From the NCBI GenBank assembly GCA_000750105.3, contig JPHH03000001.1, positions 1,488,001 to 1,552,000 of the forward strand: a stretch of DNA of 64,000 nt, in the 5' to 3' direction. Within the stretch, counting starts at the first letter, position 1. Every line of letters begins with the position of its first letter. The DNA comes from Tolypocladium sp. Sup5 PDA-1 (lineage: Eukaryota; Ascomycota; Sordariomycetes; Hypocreales; Ophiocordycipitaceae). A program made the translations under genes and the position numbers. The notes below the pieces were generated by a model. The model worked only from the letters and a program-made list of their open reading frames with translations. It searched no databases and was not told the origin of the DNA. Positions 54,923 through 64,000 of this stretch are shown piece by piece.

Positions 54923-56453
54923 ATGTCTGCGAAGAACACCTCGACAGACCCGCCCGTGCTGGACAACCCGCGCGGGCGAAACCTCAATGCAGCCATCTCT
55001 GCCGTCATGGCGGTTATGACCATCGTGGTTGCCATGCGGCTATGGGGTCGATACCGGTATAGGACGCCCACCCGCTCGAAGAGCCCTCAGCATGGCGAGT
55101 CCATGTTCTGGATCATGCTGTCGGATATCACCGTCGTTGTCTCCTACGGACGTTTACCACTCGCGAGGATTCTGAGAAATGACAACTAATTTTGCCTCTC
55201 AGATCTTAGCTGTGGCATTAACCGCTATCTGCTACGTCTCCGTGCGCTGGGGCGAAGGCATACACGCCGCGGTCTTGAGTGAGACGCAGGTGCAAGTCGT
55301 TCTCGAGATGTTTTACGTCTACCAAGTGCTATACAAGTTTCTGTCTGGCATAGCCAAGATCGCAACACTGTTCCTGCTCCTTGCCATCTCGATGCCCCAG
55401 ATGCGCACCTTCAACCTCTTCTGCAAGGTCTTTGCCGTCTACATCGCGATGTACTGCCTTGCCACCTCTCTAGCTACCGTCTTCCAATGCGGCACGGCCA
55501 TTAGCAGCAACTGGACCCATGCCCACGACCGAAGCCAGTGCTTCGAGCTTCCGCCATTCTGGTTTACCCATGCGGCGATCAACGTCTCTGCAACTGCGGT
55601 CATGGCCATCTTGCCCTGGTGGTTGTTTTCTTAGTGAGTCCTGCGCAGGGCAGTTCCCTAGCGATATTCAGAGACTTATCAGAATTCAGCATCACATACA
55701 AGCGTAAGCATGCCATTGCCGCCATCATGAGCACTTTAGCCATTGCGTAAGTGCCGGCTCCTTCTCACCGAAAGGCTACCTTCATGGTCAAGTGCTAATC
55801 ACCATGCAGAGAGACCGTCCTCGGCGCCGTGCGTCTTTACGGCCTCTATACCTCGGCCCACTCCAAGGGCGATCTGCCGTGTAAGCACACCTCTCTATCA
55901 CAAAAGCCCGCCAAACATGGTCTCCCCGCATCGGCCAGTCCCGCTCGCGGCTAACTTACGGCACCTTAATCTAGACGGCACCCTGACCGGGCTCCTCGTA
56001 TCCCAGCTCGAGGTCGACTTCGCCTGCATCGCGGCGTGCGTGCCGACTGTGCTAAAGATGATGGAAGAGTTCTGGGTCCTTTTCTGCGTGCGCGTGCTAG
56101 GCTGCTCGTCGATGGCTTCGAGCGATGGTTCGTCACACGGGCAGACTACGGTCGGCCGTAGCCGTGGCGGCGACACCATCAATAGCGGGCGCATCCCTCT
56201 GTCGGACCTGCGCAGCGTCGACCGCGACCCGCGCCCGACGGGGCCATACGCTAGCTTTGACAAGGACGACGAGGGTGGCAGCATGGACTCGCAGGAGCAT
56301 ATCGTCAAAAAGGGCTCTGGCGCCCCCACCGGTGGTATCCAGGTTCAGACTGACTACTCGGTTAGTGTGGAGGAGAGACAAGCGCGAAACTTCTGTGACG
56401 ACGGCCGGGACAAATCCGGCAAGGGAACATGGGAAACTGTTATTGCCAAGTAA
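54923..56453 (+). CDS. Fungal rhodopsin-domain (PTH11/SAT5-like) membrane protein
   Basis: Five exons, 54923-55151, 55210-55633, 55690-55746, 55810-55880 and 55975-56453, coding for 419 residues with all joins in frame. Seven hydrophobic segments: AISAVMAVMTIVVAMRLWGR, the helix over intron 1, WGEGIHAAV then VYQVLYKFLSGIAKIATLFLL, CKVFAVYIAMYCLATSLATVFQC, FWFTHAAINVSATAVMAILPWW, and two later helices split by introns. The conserved Cys pair and the DFACIAACVPTVL motif are typical of the fungal integral-membrane rhodopsin domain. The C-tail (from about residue 270) is long, Ser/Asp-rich and cytosolic. Such proteins are receptor-like sensors, some needed for host-surface sensing. Acceptor 55209 was chosen over 55202 because it keeps frame with the GTTTAC donor. 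Confidence 0.88.
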
Positions 56454-57889
56454 ATCGTCAAGGGCATAAGTGGTGTTGGCCCATGATTAGCGAGGCAAGC
56501 ATATTCTTCGATACGCATGCATAGCTTCAATATTTTCATGGCTTGTAAAAATGGTGGTGGGTATAATCTTGACCAAAGAGTTCCGTTCGACTCGGCTGGG
56601 GAGTCCTTCTGCACCACTCTGTATAAGATGGGTTTTCGAGTGCCTGTGCGGATGTGACTGAACTCCTCAGTCTTCGGAACTTGTGTGAGCTTCTTGCGTA
56701 AAGTACACAATCACATTGTATCACAAAACAAGAGACGCGGCACAGAGCCACAATGCCTCTGCAATGAGATGGGGGAAATCAAAGAAGTCAATTGCTTGAC
56801 AATGATTTCGAGTTGCCGAACCATTCAATCAGTGAGAAGACAACGGCTTTATGCTGTATCTATGTATAAACAATGCTCTTATAATGTCCCCGTTTTTACT
56901 TTTTCCTCCTTGGGCTGGGGTCTGTGTCTTTGCGCTGACTCGGCGGGCTTTGGCCCTCCGACGATGGAGCCGGTCGAGTTTCCGAGCACAAGTTTGGATG
57001 TCCCAGCCAAACTCGTTTAACACGTATTGCCACTGGACGCGTCTGCGACGCGCGACTGTGGTGACGGGTCGAATGAGGAGTTGGCGTTTCCATCTCAACA
57101 CCATACAGATCCCCTTGAAGAGTTACACCAGCAGAGACTTCGTTCTCCGCCAGCTTTCTGAACAATATCTTTCATCACCTGCCATTGCGCCGAATGTGGT
57201 GTCGAACTAGGAAGTCTTTCAACCTATGGATACAGACTGGCCAGAACTATCTCACGCCCGGAATACACCCTCGAAGCTATGAACCTTTCCGGATACAAGA
57301 TCTGGCACTGTTCGACAGGGCGACCCGGACACAATGGCCGATGGATGGTAAGCTCTCGCCTCAGGATACCCACATCTGAAATGCCAACTAATACATCTCT
57401 TCGTGTTAGCAAACTCCAGTCTGCTGATTATGCGGAATGTCTCGCCTGGCTAGGAACCTACTGCTTGAAGAGTAACCCCTTAAACGATACAATATACGAG
57501 TGAGAAACTTTGTCATATTAACAACGCTCCCCGACCTGACATCCATAGTAGCCAAAAGATCTTTCGCGCCGATTCAATAACTCTACGGTCAGCCTCGGAC
57601 GAAGTGGATCCTATGTTCAGCAGTCTTTCAACTAAAGACTACCTACCCCCCTTCATCTCAGCATCATGCGGTCGTGAGGCAAGCTTGATGCCCCGTGTCA
57701 CCCATCCATGTTCGGATACTGAATAAAGCCGAGCCGGGGGTGTGGTATATATTTTCTGCGTGGCGAATTAGAACACGCCAGGAGAAACCTGCTTCGTGAT
57801 TGCCGGAAAGCCAGGAGACGATGTTTCAGCTGTTGCAATTAACATTGCAGTCATATTAGAGGAATCAAATATAAAAATGTTACAGTTCT
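56454..57889. other. Intergenic, no supported gene
   Basis: About 1.4 kb. Minus-strand stretches at 56829-57165 read as basic proteins but have no family signature. No repeats noted. Confidence 0.45.
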
Positions 57890-58450
57890 CTATTTGTATG
57901 TCCCAGACGCGGTTGAGTTCAAGCTCCCTAGATTCGCAAAGTTATTCCACCACCTGCGCATTCATCGCGGTTGGCGATTCAGCTATTCTTCAGGGATGCG
58001 AGCGGGTACTAACACGTCGTATAAAGGGAAAACATAGTAGCGATCGTCGTCTACCTCCGGTATCGTCAAGGCGACATTTATCTCGGACAGATGTACAGCG
58101 ACCTTCGAGTAGACCGTATCCACGTTGGGTCGTACGAAGTTGCAATAGTTGCGTTACCCGCTGTCGCGGTGTCCACCTCATTAAATATCGCATTGGTGCC
58201 CCGGGAAGGTATGGCTGAATCTAGACTTGAAGCGTATTGGGCTAAGGGATAACCATACTGGATTCCACGTTAGCCATGCTGTGTTGCGCCTAGAATGAAC
58301 TGTTCTACTCACAGCGAATGCAAAGGCGGTTGCGTCGTTTGAATGCGTCGTGCTCCGTTGGCCATGAGGACGAGGAGAGAGGGATTTGAGAGGCCCTGGC
58401 GCAACCCAAGATAGCGCCGCCAAGAGCAAGCACAGCAATCGAAAAGTCGG
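57890..58450 (-). pseudogene. DUF1254-domain protein, 5' remnant
   Basis: Minus strand. A possible signal region lies near 58490-58440. It reads DATAFAFA, a canonical intron 58312-58258 (GTGAGT, GGCTAAC branch point), then YGYPLAQYASSLDSAIPSRG and TNAIFNEVDTATAGNATI. After a frame change at about 58138-58147 comes FVRPNVDTVYSKVAVHLSE and EVDDDRYYVFPLYDV. A second intron (about 58013-57954) leads to NNFANLGSLNSTASGTYK and a TAG at 57892-57890. These are the successive landmarks of the DUF1254 domain found in secreted fungal and bacterial proteins. The shift fits an 8-base duplication (GCAACTAT, TGCAACTT). The 3' half, including any DUF1214 domain, is absent. Confidence 0.75.
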
Positions 58451-59283
58451 CCAGCATGATGCGAAGCTCTGGGCTGTGAAAACAGGCCCGGCTTCTTGAC
58501 TAGGATTGGATACGTGCTCTTTACGCTCAGCCAGAAGCAGCGCATCGCCGTACAAAACAAAGCAGTCGCTTGAAATATTGCTGACTTAAGACCGAGTCGC
58601 CAAGAAGTCACTGTATCGAACACACGGCTAGGATAGCATCCGGATGACCAAGACGCCACTATAGTACATGTATTGCTTTGTATCCGCATTATTAGAGATC
58701 GCGAGTTCTAAGTATACGCCTAATTAACTTCAAGGTATTAAAACGTCTCCTACCATATTTTATCTATGCTAACACCAGAACAAATATAACAGCTAAAGCT
58801 GTTATATATTATTAAACATACTCTAAAGGGCTAGACGGCAGAAGCCTCTTGCTAGCAGTGCTATTTGCTATATTAAGTAAATGACAAATTCTCAGAGCTT
58901 ACAGCGGAGTAGTTAACATCATTCACCTCTGAATGTACCTAGTTCCCACGGACTCCACTAGATCGTCTCATAGCGCATACTAGCGATCAATGATCCTTTG
59001 ACTACGCCGCTCACTTGGCCTCGTTCAATCGTTGTTGGTTTTGCCATAGCACCCGGCTCCTCCGTTAAACCCGGTTCTCCCGCTAAGCCCGTGTCTGCCT
59101 TTGGATATTGATGCCTGGTTCCGTCCTTTTTAATTGACGTCTTACACCGCTCCGCCTGTTCCCTCCTCTTCTCTTCCCTCTTCAACTCTCTCCACCTTCA
59201 ATCATTCAACTTGACCTCCCTAACAACCATCATCGCGCACATTAACAAACCAAGCTTTCCCTCCAACCTCGCACCAACAAGCC
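58451..59283. other. AT-rich intergenic region and GST promoter
   Basis: 58680-58920 is strongly AT-rich and includes a 10-bp palindrome. The pyrimidine-rich CT block at 59150-59280 directly precedes the GST start, as in many fungal promoters. Confidence 0.55.
58785..58806. repeat. Perfect palindrome with 2-base loop
   Basis: TATAACAGCT, AA, AGCTGTTATA in the AT-rich spacer. It could form a cruciform; no gene association. Confidence 0.9.
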
Positions 59284-59946
59284 ATGACCCTCACCATCCA
59301 CCACCTCCAAGTCTCCCAGTCGGAGCGCATCCCCTGGCTGTGCGAAGAGCTGGGTGTCGGCTACCAGCTCAAGCTTTACAAGCGCGCGCCGCTCCTGGCG
59401 CCCCCCGAGTACAAGGCCCTCCATCACGCCGGCGCCGCGCCCGTCATCCAGGACGGCGACCTGACGCTGGCGGAGAGCGGCGCCTGCGTCGAGTACATCT
59501 CGCATAAGCACGCCGGCGGCAGGCTCTTCCTGAAGCCGACGGATCCGGCCTACGCCGACTTCCTGTACTGGTGGCACTGGACCAGCGGCACCTTTCAGCC
59601 CGCCCTGAGCCGCAACATTACGGTGCGCTCGGCCAAGCTGAATGACGACAACCCGATGGTGGCGATGGCCAAGGACCGTTTCAAGAGGGCACTAGGGGCG
59701 CTGGATGAGAGGCTGCGCGACAACGAGTGGCTCGCTGGCAGCGAGTTTACGGCGGCGGATGTGATGCATGTGTTTTCGCTCACGACGATGCGGTACTTTT
59801 CGCCGTACAGTTTGGCCGAGTATGGAAATGTGCTCAAGTATCTCACGCGCATCAGTCAGAGGGAGGCATATCAGAGGGCGATGAAGAAGAGCGATCCTGA
59901 CATGGAACTGGTGTTGGGGCCTGAACCGCCGAAACCTCTAATGTGA
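59284..59946 (+). CDS. Glutathione S-transferase
   Basis: 220 residues, intronless. The N-terminal thioredoxin-fold domain has HHLQVSQSERIPWLCEELG (the SxSxR segment binds glutathione), then APPEYKALHHAGAAPVIQDG with a variant of the usual cis-Pro motif (AAPVI), then LAESGACVEYI (the Glu-Ser pair contacts the gamma-glutamyl group). The helical C-terminal domain includes LDERLRDNEWLAGSEFTAADVM, the N-capping box of GSTs. It conjugates glutathione to electrophiles or reduces peroxides in the cytosol; it is a detoxification enzyme of the fungal Ure2p/GTT-like type. Start and stop fit the family length. It is tail-to-tail with the amidase. Confidence 0.94.
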   Translation: MTLTIHHLQVSQSERIPWLCEELGVGYQLKLYKRAPLLAPPEYKALHHAGAAPVIQDGDLTLAESGACVEYISHKHAGGRLFLKPTDPAYADFLYWWHWTSGTFQPALSRNITVRSAKLNDDNPMVAMAKDRFKRALGALDERLRDNEWLAGSEFTAADVMHVFSLTTMRYFSPYSLAEYGNVLKYLTRISQREAYQRAMKKSDPDMELVLGPEPPKPLM

Positions 59947-60206
59947 GGTGGGTGGGAGCTCTTTGCACATCGAGGCCTGAAGATGAGATGGTTTAAAAGG
60001 ACAAGGCGAACAGAGTACATAAAACTCTCAGCTTAATTTTAGGACATAGACCTCGACTTACTTTAAAAAGAGAGATTAAGTAAGAAGAGGAAGATGGCTT
60101 CACAGTGCAGTATTTAACTCTCTTCCTTCACTCAACCGTATGCCTGAAGACCGTCCGACCACGGCAGTGGCGAGCATGATCTCACTTTACAGCTGGATTA
60201 GTCTGG

Positions 60207-62238
60207 CTATGTTCTCAGGCACAGGTCGACCATCCTGGCAATCTCCAGACACTCCTCGTCTCGCATCCTTGTGGTGAAGACTTGGACGGAGCACGGCGCA
60301 CCCTCTAGGTTCTCGGGGTCGTCTGTACAGCAGGCAAGTAATTAGCAATAGATCCTTGAGATTTCGTACCACGGATCTGACTTACACTGAGGCGCGCTCT
60401 GGCCTGGCTGTATTTTGAAAGCTTCCGGGGGATTTGAGCTGGTTGCTCTTCCGAATGGAATGGTGCACGCCGGATACTGTACACATGAGTGTTAATCCTG
60501 TAGTGATCTTGATTCTCTTTTGAACTGTTGGTCCAACACTCACATCAAGCACGTTGAGGAGCATCGTGTACGCGGGTATCCCAAACTTGTCGTGCCCAAT
60601 AGCCGTATGCTGCGCCGCCGGTCCAATGACAGCATCCAACCGATGATGTGTCCACAGCTTGCGCCAGGAATCCATAATCTCAAACCTCTTGAGGGTCAGC
60701 CCCGAGAGCTTCTCAAGCCCCTGTTTGCCTTCCAGGTCCGCGACAAAGTCCCACGCCACCTTGGCGCCCTCCTCGCCCATATGCACGACAGCCGGGGTGG
60801 GTTTCTCGCCGCCGTCCGCGAGGATGCCGGCCGTGGTTTTATCGAGGCCAAATAGCCCCCCACCGACCTGAGCGGCATGAGAAATCCGGCACTCCTCAGC
60901 TTGCAGTTGCACAATCTCGTGTCCGCTGGCCTTGAGGCGCTCAACGGCATCTGCAACTGCCTTCCTAATCGGCGGGTGCAACGGGAACACGGGATCTACA
61001 GCGAGGACGCCGAATCGCAACTTTTGCTCGACGGTGCCTCGCACGTCCCTCCAGGGAATGTCCAATGCCGTGTAGTCATGGAGAGCAGGTTGAGCATCGA
61101 GGACGGCCTTTGTCAATATTCCCAGCGCTTCCATGTCGTTGGCCAGTGGGTCAACGGAAGGAAGAATCGTAATCAAGCCCTCGTCGTAGCAGGCTTGCTG
61201 TCCACCGAAGGGAATGCGGTCGGCGGTCGGCTTGAACCCGTACGTTCCGCAGCATAGAGCTGGAATTCGAACGGAGCCTGGTTTCTTTTAGCTCTGTGAC
61301 CATGATATAGGGAGTTGGCCAACAATAAGCAACTGTTGTGACGAGGCAATGTAAACATACCTCCAATGTCCGTTCCAATGCCGAGGGGCGCACCACGGAA
61401 CGCAACCAGAGCTCCCTCGCCGCCACTCGAACCGCCCGGTGTAAGACTTGTGTTCCACGGATTCAGGGTACGACCGAAGATGTTGTTGTGCGAGTCCGCG
61501 CTCTGTTCACTGTGAGTTGTCCAGCATCATAGAGGGCCAGGACTGCTTTTTCCTCACCATCAAAGTCTGCGGAACATTGGTCTTGCAGTAAAGCACGGCG
61601 CCGAGATCGAGAAGAACGTCCACCAGAGCCGAGTTGACTTTGGCCTTGTGATCCGAGTATGCTATAAGCCCGAGAGTGGACGGGACGCCGACGAGATTGA
61701 AGGTGTCCTTGAGGCTGATGGGTAGGCCATGGAGAGGGCCGAGACGCTGGCCTTTTTCACGCAAAGAATCCAGGTTGCGTGCCCTCTCTTGAGCCTTTTC
61801 GAAGAATGTCTCGGTGAGGCAATTGGTCTATGCAGTCTTAGCAGTGGTCCACAGCCGACATCCAAAAGACATATGATGTAGGTGATGGATGGCGATTAAG
61901 CGTTGTTGACTCACAACTTGATGAGCGATGGCGGCCCTCTTCGAGAACGCAACCGTCACATCAACGGCAGTGATCTCTCCCGCCGTAAGCGCCTCGAGAA
62001 GGCTTCCGACACTATAAGATTCCGTGATTTCGAGCTCTCTGTCGGTCAGAATGCCAGACCGACGGGAAAGGTCAAGCTCCATGACATTATTCTTTGACGC
62101 TTCCCAGGGGGTCTTCAAGCTTTCGAGGAGAGCCGGGTTTAGCCTCCATGCCTTCGGGATAGCTTGCGAGATCTCCTTGCGCTTGTCGATGACACTTTGC
62201 GCCCATTTGGGGTTAGTTGTCGGGGTCACGCAATTCAT
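60207..62238 (-). CDS. Amidase (acetamidase type, amidase-signature family)
   Basis: Six exons, 62238-61915, 61827-61558, 61502-61361, 61277-60544, 60476-60386 and 60322-60207; introns 55-87 bp; 558 residues. The amidase-signature triad is visible: Lys in LPISLKDTFNL, cis-Ser and nucleophile region in TPGGSSGGEGALVAF and GIGTDIGGSVRIPA. N-terminal ITESYSVGSLLEALTAGEIT and VTVAFSKRAAIAHQVTNCLTE are typical of fungal acetamidases. It hydrolyses a carboxamide to acid and ammonia; the likely role is nitrogen scavenging or detoxification. For intron 2 I used acceptor 61503, because the nearer CAG before TGA would stop the frame. No signal peptide; cytosolic. Confidence 0.94.
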
Positions 62239-62959
62239 CGTGATACTGGCACGTTGTAGTAACTATGAGAAAAAGGTAGATTCTGTAGCTTGTTTGCTTC
62301 AAGTTGATAATGAGACTGCTGAGGCCAGTTCAGACTTGGGTTTCAGACTACTCTTATATATGTTCTTCCACGCCCGACACCCGAAGCCGGAGGCCTGGTC
62401 CAGTTCTCTCGTAGTGAAGCCCCGCCCGTTCCGTGCCAGTACTACAGTAGCCAAATCGCCGACCGGCCGCGGGCCGCGAGCAACGGCTCAAAGTCGACTG
62501 CGGAGCAATAGTGGCTGAGTCGCTCACCGCAAGAATGATGTGGTTACATTAATACGGCTTGTCTCTGTGCTTGTTACGGCATGCGAAGTTGACGACCGGG
62601 AAGTTTCCGGTGCTGATGGCTTGGCAGATTTCGCACCTGGAGCCGGGCAAGCCGGGGTGCCTTGTCAGTTGTCACAACATCTGGGGGTTTTCCGTGCGGG
62701 GAACCCGCCGGTCGGACCGGGACTTGAGACTTGAGGAGCACACACTAACAAAAAGCATTTCAGGCTTCGAGCATGTCTCACGTATTAGTAAGAGGCTACG
62801 ACCCAAAGTCCTCAATCAGCAGGCAAAGTAATTGAAAGGAAAGAGAGGTCCCCATGAGCAGCGGCGCCGACTGTCTTGGCGAGCCCATAACCATGCTCAA
62901 AGCCTTAAGCTCCTTGGAATATGAGCTTGAGTCATAATATCTAACAAAACATAAAAAAC
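62239..62959. other. Intergenic between divergent genes
   Basis: About 720 bp shared upstream region of the amidase (minus) and the ankyrin gene (plus). Nothing else recognised. Confidence 0.5.
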
Positions 62960-64000
62960 ATGAATCCACCAACAATGACGAGCTCGGCGTATCCTTCAGC
63001 TCCTCTGCCAGAGCTTAAGAAACTTGCCGCCGAACGCGGCATCCTGGAATACGGCGACGAGGAAAAAGCTCCTGAGGCCGTGTTCGCCGCAATGAAAGCT
63101 TGCGGCTCAGACCTAACGACCTTTGTGGAAACTCGATTGTTCATATCGCAGGGGCCGTTCCTGGTTTCATGAGGTTAAGGATGTCTTTGTCGAGTCTATT
63201 GACAAGAACTACGAGGACATCGTCCGCTATATGCTTCAAGGAGGGTTCGACATTAATGCAGACGAAGTTGTGCGTGCAGCCGGTTTGCACTGGTTTGATT
63301 TACCCGAGCTCATCTTCTACGGCGGACATGGATACTGGGGCATCAATTCGATAGAATCCAAGCAGTGGCCGGCGGTTCTTTGGTATACCACCTATAACGT
63401 ACTGCGGATATGGGGAATGATAACTTCGCTAGCCGGCTTGTGAAAGACGAGGTTTGCGTCCGCTGGCTACTTAATCATGGAGCAGATCCTAATGCCCGCC
63501 ATGCCATCGACCTAACGCCTCTATCCGACGCCGTCCGACTTGCCCCCATCTCGACCATTAACCTCCTATTCGATCACGGAGGCGATGCCACGAAAGGCGA
63601 ACTCCTCCACCATGCTATGCAAAGAGAGGATAGCAAGGCGGTCATGCTCTAAGTTATAAGGCTGCTGCTCGATAAAGGGGCCCCTATTAACCGCAATATA
63701 TACAAGGACGATGAGCTAGGAATGAAGATATATACTATGATGTCCATGACACCGCTGCATAACGCGGCGATCAAGAACATGGTGGATGCGGTAAGCCTAT
63801 TGCTCCAACGGGGCGCAGATGTGCACAAGCTCGACAATGTGGGGGCGACGAAACGAGACCGCAAGCTCTTTATACCGCTGGAGTATGTGGCACGGTGGTC
63901 AAGATGGGATGGGTACGAGTATCTTTGCAGTTTGAGCCAAAAATGGAGGTCTATATCACCATGTAGTAGTGATGGTTGGCCAGGCTGTAAGAAGCTTGGC
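62960..64000 (+). pseudogene. Ankyrin-repeat protein, broken, continues past the window
   Basis: From ATG 62960: an N-terminal region LPELKKLAAERGILEYGDEE, then KAPEAVFAAMKACGSD. The frame then switches between about 63120 and 63170 to FVESIDKNYEDIVRYMLQGG and DINADEVVRAAG. A second switch at about 63390-63420 gives VCVRWLLNHGADPNARHAID, LTPLSDAVRLAPISTINLLF and HHAMQREDSKAVML. An in-frame TAA at 63650-63652 (one C-to-T step from CAA) interrupts just before VIRLLLDKGAPINRN, MTPLHNAAIKNMVDAVSLLL and QRGADVHKLDN. No splice sites rescue the shifts. The ankyrin spacing is clear. Intact copies would be cytosolic protein-binding scaffolds of the large fungal ankyrin class. Confidence 0.72.

Noticed and set aside
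1..64000. Secondary-metabolite gene cluster
   Set aside because: Tailoring-type enzymes, pumps and regulators are present, but no PKS, NRPS, terpene cyclase, DMATS or RiPP precursor was seen.

Overview
The window comes from the nuclear genome of a filamentous ascomycete (Pezizomycotina). Most genes carry several short GT-AG introns (about 41-109 bp) with CTAAC/CTGAC-like branch points. The families are typical of such fungi: RTA1-like exporter, Zn2Cys6 regulators, MFS pumps, fungal rhodopsin-domain receptor, GH3 beta-glucosidase, carotenoid oxygenase, acetamidase-type amidase. A hypocrealean or related sordariomycete is possible, but I cannot fix the order from sequence alone. No rRNA, intact tRNA or CRISPR was seen.

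Layout. 1-7.5 kb: 3' part of an RTA1-like gene, a frameshifted sterol-desaturase-like remnant, two short tandem arrays, an intact five-exon MFS pump, and a seven-exon GRDP-like (DUF1399) gene with one frameshift. 8.8-16 kb: two small secreted-protein genes that collide tail to tail, an MFS pump and a Zn2Cys6 factor on the same strand. 16-31 kb is largely gene-poor: a 60-bp minisatellite, an SDR gene, a tRNA-like retroposon with 15-bp target duplications, a small two-exon gene, and unrecognised sequence. 31.4-38.6 kb: a decayed FAD oxidoreductase, an intact MFS gene, a Zn2Cys6 gene with a shifted 3' end, and a single-exon ORF killed by two TAG codons. 40.5-46 kb: nine-exon GH3 enzyme and carotenoid oxygenase, tail to tail. 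47.6-49 kb: F-box/ankyrin gene and an M28 peptidase remnant between direct repeats. 49.8-53 kb: FAD monooxygenase and DAL5-type MFS, tail to tail. 53.8-64 kb: a decayed Q-rich ORF, rhodopsin-domain protein, DUF1254 remnant, GST and amidase tail to tail, and a broken ankyrin gene running off the end.

How it works together. There is no core biosynthetic enzyme (PKS, NRPS, terpene synthase), so I do not call a metabolite cluster. The content (four MFS transporters, two regulators, SDR, FAD enzymes, GST, amidase) suggests an accessory uptake, detoxification and efflux region. The most striking feature is gene decay. At least nine coding remnants lie among intact genes. They show two lesion types: in-frame stops that C-to-T or G-to-A changes of Gln, Arg or Trp codons would produce, compatible with repeat-induced point mutation (RIP) or deamination, and small indels, some at short repeats.
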